64,000 nt of DNA from NCBI RefSeq assembly GCF_037975245.1, contig NC_092569.1:35887168-35951167 (forward strand), written 5' to 3'. Positions 58,346-64,000 of the stretch are shown in pieces (the first letter of the stretch is position 1; each line of letters opens with the position of its first letter). Position numbers and translations under genes: made by a program. The DNA comes from Apostichopus japonicus (lineage: Eukaryota > Echinodermata > Holothuroidea > Aspidochirotida > Stichopodidae). The notes under the pieces were generated by a model. That model saw nothing but the letters and a program-made list of their open reading frames with translations. It was not told where the DNA came from and did no database searches.

Positions 58346-58862
58346 TTAAAGGCATGATGTATTGGCCCCAAATATGCAAGATATTCAAATATGGTCACCT
58401 TTGGTCAAAATTATTAAACTTTTTTTTATTGCAACCTTTGAGGAAACTTTCCTCATTGGGACATTCCGTCAACAATTGCTATCTGTTCCTACTGTTCGCA
58501 CTTCCATCTATGGGAACGTTGCTTTGCTAGATCAGCTCCACAGCTCTGGAACAGTCTCCCCTTACATCTGAAAACAATCCAGCATGTGTCAACTTTCCAG
58601 GAAGAACTATTCCTGAATCCATTTGTTTAATAACTGTTGTGTCCATTTTGGGTACTTTGCTCCTGCAGCACTTCTGAGCAGTTTTTTTTAACAGGATAAA
58701 AGCACTTTATAAATTCTTATATTATCATTATTATTATCTTGTGTGTTCCTTAAATATGTGTGAGAACAATTTGGAGAGTAAAGACCTCCAGGAAAGTACT
58801 TTTTGAAAACTTCTAGGAATTATAGCATGCTATAATTTGGGGCCTATACTGACTACCTTTAA
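58346..58862. mobile_element. TTAA-flanked MITE split by a nested LINE fragment
   Basis: The ends TTAAAGGCATGATGTATTGG and TGACTACCTTTAA match those of the element at 47508-47746 in reverse orientation. Internal blocks (CAAATATGGTCACCTTTGG, GGAGAGTAAAGACCTCCAGG) align with it too. Between CATTCCGTCAA (about 58471) and TTGTGTGTTCC (about 58740) there is about 265 bp of foreign sequence, a retrotransposon 3' end. Confidence 0.75.
58472..58738 (+). pseudogene. Truncated LINE 3' end nested in a MITE
   Basis: The frame CFARSAPQLWNSLPLHLKTI followed by QHVSTFQEELFLNPFV and a stop is the typical C-terminus of L2/CR1-type polymerase proteins (APxLWNSLP...F...LF). It is followed by AAAAGCACTTTATAAATTCT and an ATT-repeat tail, the usual 3' end of these elements. 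The frame is broken just upstream (GGGAACGT). Only the extreme 3' end was inserted, as expected of 5'-truncated target-primed insertion. Confidence 0.7.
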
Positions 58863-59566
58863 ATGTGACTAGCTTTATTACATTGAATAAGATATCTAAT
58901 TCAGTTGGTTTACTATACTTGGATAAAATACACAAATGACAATAAAATCTGGAAGTTTGTTACATGCTCTTTACCATTCTCCTTCTCCCATAAGTACTTT
59001 CGTTTGGCTACTTTTTTTCCCCTCCGAATCACTCCTGCCCCTCCCCCTGCCCCCTCAACCGATGTGGTGGAATGCTGAATACAACAGTCTGGTAAACTGT
59101 GTCCAAGCAGATGTTGATGCAAACTGACTCTAAAGTTTTCAACTTGCAAGGAAGAAGTGAAAAGATTAATAGAACATGACTGGTTGTGGAAAGATAAAAA
59201 AAAAATGTTTACCAAGGAAAATAACCACTTCCTTAAAATGGTGGGTCCCTGTTGGCAAAAACGGATGTAGGAGGGTATTTCTGACAGGGGATATAGTGTT
59301 ATTTGGGGCCACCCGGGCCAAAGGGAGAGAGACCTGATGAGGTCAAGAGGGTGAAGCCTGAAGTGGAAGCTACTGCACTTCCAGGCACTTTGTGTGATTT
59401 TCAAGCAGAAAAACACATGTGAGAAAGAATTATCTTTGAAATACATCTTTTTTAGGGGGCAAATTATTTGAGGAGTAAACACCACTCACATTTCCCCATC
59501 CTAGCTTGTTCCTGCATCTGGAAGGGTCACCTTCAATTTCGTTTCGAATCTGGCACCAAAAATTTA

Positions 59567-59913
59567 AAGATATCTTTAGTGGCTCCAATTATAGCACGCT
59601 ATAGCTAGGAAAGTTTTGTGATTACGTAATCGACCTGCCACCGTCTTAAACGACCCGGCTCTTCAATTAGCCTGCATAACTGAATTCTAACACCATTAGG
59701 CTCTCTTTGTGAACACTGTGTTGAAATATGTTCATGTCTACAGTGTAGTTAATCATAAAGCGTTCACACAAGGACCCTCATACAAGAAAAATTTGTAGCA
59801 GGCGTTGCAGACTAAAAGAGGTCATTTTACGAGCAAGGCAGGTCGATTACGTAATCTCAAGAAAGTTTTCCATGATAGCGTGCTATAGTTGGGGTCTATA
59901 CAGCAGACCTTTC
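59567..59913. mobile_element. MITE with ~75-bp inverted ends
   Basis: The left arm GGCTCCAATTATAGCACGCT...GTGATTACGTAATCGACCTGCC is repeated inverted at the right (GGCAGGTCGATTACGTAATC...AGCGTGCTATAGTTGGGG...CAGACCTTT). The outer 25 bases resemble the TTAA-type MITE ends at 47508 and 58346, so it is a related but separate subfamily with longer arms. Confidence 0.75.
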
Positions 59914-60169
59914 AGCAGTGGCACAAAACTTATATCCTGTAACATTTTTGCAGTTTTTCCACACATGAAGATTCCTCAGAGTGGGGGGGGGGTTGTCTAG
60001 ACGGGGCGGGGCACGATCACCGGTGTCCCGAACTGTCTTTATGGGCCTGACCCTCCTAATCAATTTCTATGGGAAGTACACACCCCCTCTACGCCACAAT
60101 TTCAACACAATTATCATAATTGTAGCTAAAATTTGCTATCCTTGTCTGGTTGCATAAATTATGTCATTC

Positions 60170-60347
60170 AGCCAAATGTAAACAACAGACCGTAGCGATC
60201 AACTGCCTTGCAACATACAGTACTCCTCGTTACTATTGATGTGTTGTGACAAGTAAAAGTTCGCTCCTGGGAAGACGGTCTGACATATGGTGGGATTTGA
60301 TCATCCTTGTGGTCCGTCTTCGCTGCGAAGATGAATTGAATAAATAT
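60170..60347 (+). promoter_or_regulatory. Possible promoter and 5' non-coding exon of the gene at 61994
   Basis: A locally CpG-containing stretch (GTAGCGATC, GTTCGCTCC, GAAGACGG, GTCCGTCTTCGCTGCGAAG) ends at a perfect-looking donor AAATAT|GTAAGTATG at 60348. Its only ATG (AAGATGAATTGA) stops at once, so it would be untranslated. The link to the coding exon at 61994 rests only on order, strand and splice signals. Confidence 0.25.
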
Positions 60348-61464
60348 GTAAGTATGCCAGATAAATAATATTTAGCCAAATGTCACAGAATCTCATACGG
60401 CGTTACTCATTTTATACAAGATACAGTAGTAAGCCTAACCTGCCCTAAGTTATAGGCGTAACACCTGGCTAAGTTACTGTAGTCCTTGACCGAAGTCTCG
60501 GTATCATGTCATATCTTATATAGGGTAAATAATTTCACTGATTAGGCTAGTACCAGGGAATCAAAGAATGAATGATAAACAGTATATCTGAGTTATAAAT
60601 GCATGTACGCTATTACAACCATAGTACGTACGTGTCAAAACACAAAGGTTTACTGTAAACCTGTAGTGTAGGCCTAAGTGTAAGGGCAGATTCCCTCCAA
60701 GAAACATGGAAATTGGTGCCTAAACCTGAAGATTTTACAAAATGGTCCAGAGCTAAGTAAAAGTCACCATTTATTGTACAAGGTTATTAATGTTCAGCAT
60801 TGGTTACATTGGCAGCTTTTTTTTGCTTTTAAGACAGTACAGTCACTGCATGTTGTCACAGTGGTGATTAATTGGGGACTGTATTTTAAGCTATCTATGA
60901 TAACATTTAAGTTTGCACTTGCAATGTACATGTAAAGCACCCATGGAATTAGTCATGATGTTAAACTACAGTTTCCCCTGTTGCAAAACATAGAGAACAT
61001 ATGTATGTTTTGTTTTACTATTTTTACCCATTTTCTTCTTTTTAATCAGAATTGTGTGAACAGAATTTGCATTTGTAGTTTGCTATGTCGCCTATACTCT
61101 ACCTGCTGTTTGATGGAGGTTTTAAACACAGTAAATACTATAGCATCATTGTGTAACATGAGTAGTTATGGCGTTAAAGGGGTTCTGGGCTAATCTGTTA
61201 GGACTTTCCTGCGGAGTGAGGCATAGCGAGATAGACTCAGGCTAGATAAAGTAACATACACTATGTGTTGCCTGCTTTTTGTATGTATGTATTTACGAGG
61301 TATATCTCATGCCATCCAAAACTAACACAATTACGGCTGCTACTAAACTATTAACTTACATATAACATTGAAATATACATATCCCTCTAAATACTTTCAA
61401 TATGCAAATTTGCTCCACTTGACATTATAGACAATTTACATAATTGCACAGCTCTTACAATAGT

Positions 61465-61560
61465 GATAATAATAAATAATAATAATTTATTCTTATATAA
61501 CGCTTTACATCAAAAGAGTGATCTCAAAGCAGCTTCACAGAAACGCATGAAATAATACAA
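61465..61560 (-). mobile_element. L2-type retrotransposon 3' tail
   Basis: Read on the minus strand the segment is GCTGCTTTGAGATCACTCTT...GTAAAGCGTTATATAAGAATAAATTATTATT, ending in a TAA/TTA run. This is the characteristic 3' tail of L2-like LINEs and SINEs that borrow it. No coding part is left. Confidence 0.55.
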
Positions 61561-61667
61561 TCTAAAAATATTGCATCCTAAGAATTACAGAAATAATTAA
61601 CTTAACAATAATTATTAAAAAACAATAAAATTTAGAAATTAAAGACAAAATCAATAAAATATGACAG

Positions 61668-61732
61668 CAAACCCCTCCTTCTCCACCTCATCAGCCAGCT
61701 GCCCTTATCCTTGCTCTGCCCTCATCAATCCT
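61668..61732. repeat. 65-bp direct repeat, first copy (second at 62751-62812)
   Basis: CAAACCCCTCCTTCTCCACC followed by TCATCAGCC...CTGCCCTTATCCTTGCTCTGCCCTCATCAATCC occurs here and again at 62751-62812 with one small deletion and one substitution. The two copies bracket the first coding exon and minisatellite of the gene at 61994. Confidence 0.9.
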
Positions 61733-61993
61733 GATGGTGTAGAACTTTAATTATTCATGAATATGCAAAGTTTATTTTCCTTCTGAAAGTTATTTGGTTC
61801 ATGATTACAATAGGCCTATATATTGTTCTGTCTTTGAAGATTTGCATACGTTTGCATACATTTGCATGACAGACTTTGGTAGATTTCTTCTAAGTTCACA
61901 ACTGGTTTAATCAAAGATTCTTTTATTTTCATTTTCTTCTTTTGTACTTTTCAGCTTCAGTGGTATGTAACAGACAAGAGAGGCAAATAGAAG

Positions 61994-62864
61994 ATGACAG
62001 ACATACCAGCAGGAGCGGTAAGTGATGGGGTGGAGCAAACCCCATCACTGATTACACCGAAAAATATGGTAGGTACCTTACTGTGTACTCAGCTAGTACA
62101 GTATGCTGTGTATACAGTAATGTATATGGTATGCTATGCACACACTATGCACACAGTATTGTGTATGGTATGCTATGCACACTGTGTATTGTATGCTATG
62201 CACACAGTACTGTGTATGGTATGCTATGCACACAGTACTGCGTATGGTATGCTATGCACACAGTACTGTGAATGGTATGCTATGCAAACAGTACTGTGTA
62301 TTGTATGCTATGCACACAGTACTGTGTATGGTATGCTACGCACACAGTACTGTGTATGATATGATAATAATACTAATAATAATAATTATAACACTTATAA
62401 CACAGTGCACCACAACCATGTGTCCCCCGGGGGACTTCCCATAGGGTGCAGCCACAAACTGGCGCACGCAACTATATTTACAAGTTACCTTGCAGGTAAC
62501 TACACAGTACTTCGTATGGTATGGTATACACACAGTACTGTGTACAGTAAGCTATGCACACAGTACTGTGTATAGTATGCTACGCACACAGTACTGCGTA
62601 TGGTATGCTATGCACACAGTACTGTACATGTACAAATTGAGTGTCACTCAGACTTGTATAATAAATATCCAACTTATAATCTGACTTTGTAAAGTTCTAA
62701 GAATTACTCATAATCGACAGAAGATTAACCAGGTTTAAAGTTTCTGGGACCAAACCCCTCCTTCTCCACCTCATCAGCCTGCCCTTATCCTTACTCTGCC
62801 CTCATCAATCCTCTAAAGCAATTTTCACGAATTTGCAATTTTTCAGGACGATGAACAGCTCACT
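61994..62864 (+). CDS. N-terminal exons of an unrecognised gene, including an 18-base microexon (partial)
   Basis: After a good acceptor (TTTGTACTTTTCAG, about 61954) an ATG at 61994 starts MTDIPAGA, ending at donor GCG|GTAAGT (62018). The next candidate exon, 62847-62864, is GAC GAT GAA CAG CTC ACT between TTGCAATTTTTCAG and GTGAGT, giving DDEQLT in phase 0. A second in-phase donor after 62068 (AATATG|GTAGGT) would extend exon 1 by VSDGVEQTPSLITPKNM, so two isoforms are possible. I do not recognise the protein. The rest of the gene must lie past the right edge. The region between is a minisatellite whose own open frames (TVYGMLCTQYC-type) are repeat translation. Confidence 0.35.
62088..62630. 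repeat. ~28-30-bp minisatellite with palindromic ACACAGTACTGTGT core
   Basis: The unit GGTATGCTATGCACACAGTACTGTGTAT repeats about nine times to 62360. It is interrupted by an AAT-rich microsatellite and unique sequence (62361-62505) and resumes for about four copies. The core is a 14-bp perfect palindrome, so each unit can form a hairpin. Confidence 0.88.
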
Positions 62865-63029
62865 GTGAGTATTTACCTTTTTTAACCATCAAAATTCATT
62901 TGGAATGTATACTTACTTTACAGTAACTTCTCACCCATCAGACATTTACTGACTTACCTTTTATTCCAAATCAAACATTTATCCATGGAATAACTCTTGA
63001 ACTACTGTAACTGTTAACATCATTTGAGC

Positions 63030-63640
63030 CTTTACAGAACTCATTGTTCATAATTACTGTCACCATCAAACATGTACAGTGTTCTCTAACCATGAAACAA
63101 GTACAGAATAATCCACTTAGAACTCATCATCTTACATGTACAGTGTTCTCTAACCATGAAACAAGTACAGAATAATCACCTTAGAACTCATTATCAAACA
63201 TGTACAGTGTTTTCTAACCATGAAACAAGTACATAATAATCAACTTAGAACTCATCATCTAACATGTACAGTGCTTTCTAACCATGAAACAAGTACATAA
63301 TAATCAACTTAGAACTCATTATCTAACATGTACAGTGTTCTCTAACCATGAAACAAGTACATAATAATCAACTTAGAACTCATCATCTAACATGTACAGT
63401 GTTTTCTAACCATGAAACAAGTACAGAATAATCACCTTAGAACTCATTATCAAACATGTACAGTGTTTTCTAACCATGAGACAAGTACATAATAATCAAC
63501 TTAGAACTCATTATCTAACATGTACAGTGCTTTCTAACCATGAAACAAGTACATAATAATCAACTTAGAACTCATCATCTATTAAACATGTACAGTGTTT
63601 TCTAACCATGAAACAAGTACAGAATAGAACTATCAAACAT
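63030..63640. repeat. ~60-bp minisatellite, about 10 copies
   Basis: The unit CATGTACAGTGTTTTCTAACC followed by ATGAAACAAGTACATAATAATCAACTTAGAACTCATCATCTAA repeats almost without gaps. A higher-order alternation of variants (CATAATAATCAAC against CAGAATAATCACC; CATCATC against CATTATC) is visible. Confidence 0.92.
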
Positions 63641-64000
63641 GCTGTAACAAAGAAATTGAAAGATTGTTTTAGTTCTGATTATATGCGAATCAATGCAAAT
63701 GTCCAAATCTTGGGAGAGTTTTATTCCTTTAACTGCTTCCACACCCTCATACTTTCTTCCTTGTGTAATTTGTTGCCATTGTGATACATTTTGCAGCAAT
63801 CACTCTGTTAATGATAAATTTTCAGATTTCATCCTTAAAAGAATCTTGTCTTTATACAGTTCATGCAGAGTTTTGCTTCCCTAATTTCACATGCTATGTT
63901 ATAGTACTAAACTTATCCAGCATTGTCCAATATCCTAAAGCAGTGCTGCAAATCTCAGAATTATAACTGCAGCATTCAATTGCATCTTACTACCCTTAGA
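63641..64000. other. Right edge, no gene seen
   Basis: AT-rich sequence with only short open frames. If the gene starting at 61994 is real, this is intron. Confidence 0.4.

Noticed and set aside
62083-62444. Open frames with repeated CYAHSTVYGML-type units that look like a repeat protein
   Set aside because: The repeats follow the ~28-30-bp DNA minisatellite in all frames, and a good splice donor at 62018 or 62069 ends the plausible coding part first.
63030-63640. Regularly spaced repeats resembling a CRISPR array (also 51085-51445 and 31985-32735)
   Set aside because: The whole unit is repeated without unique spacers, and the DNA is clearly from an animal nucleus.

Overview
This is animal nuclear DNA: AT-rich, with spliced genes, short to medium introns with GT-AG borders, many microsatellites and minisatellites, small inverted-repeat transposons and decayed non-LTR retroelements. 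The protein families and the repeat types (G-rich 'CAGTGGCGTAGG' elements, (TTA)n-tailed LINE ends, dispersed 'AAACTTGG' units) suggest a marine invertebrate deuterostome. An echinoderm is my best guess, possibly a sea cucumber. This is inference and no species is claimed.

There are four gene models with good support and two fragmentary ones. (1) Minus strand, 11503 down to 2971: a two-exon NXPE/PC-esterase-like type II membrane protein, with a small signal-anchor exon and one large exon carrying a filamin-like fold and an esterase-like domain. (2) Plus strand, 19665-24586: a seven-exon single-pass membrane protein with a pentraxin-like ectodomain, a Cys-rich EGF-like module and a cytoplasmic tail. 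(3) Plus strand, 27031-33628: a seven-exon orthologue of GTF3C5 (TFIIIC subunit, 509 residues). (4) Plus strand, 39636-56780: a 21-exon orthologue of DHX36, the G-quadruplex helicase (995 residues). All splice phases in models 2-4 close without a frameshift. The fragments are a candidate minus-strand first exon at 1197 with a CpG-rich upstream region, and the first coding exon plus an 18-base microexon of an unrecognised plus-strand gene from 61994 that continues past the window.

The intergenic and intronic space is mostly repeats. From 5.0 to 6.7 kb there is a hAT-like MITE with a perfect 8-bp target duplication, then two large palindromic elements. From 8.9 to 9.9 kb there is an ACCAGG-rich block and a dead reverse transcriptase. 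The pentraxin gene's intron 1 holds a palindromic (GCGATATATCGC) minisatellite, and degenerate telomere-like arrays lie in GTF3C5 intron 1 and inside a MITE at 37.3-37.6 kb. A family of TTAA-flanked MITEs recurs at 47.5 and 58.3 kb with relatives at 25.8 and 59.6 kb. Minisatellites fill several DHX36 introns and the region downstream of it, and the last 2 kb.

The genes do not form a pathway. GTF3C5 and DHX36 are housekeeping RNA-related proteins that lie side by side on the same strand. The most notable points are the membrane-tethered pentraxin-like protein, the NXPE-like protein with an altered GDS motif, and two places in DHX36 where a coding exon's 3' end and splice donor have been tandemly duplicated.
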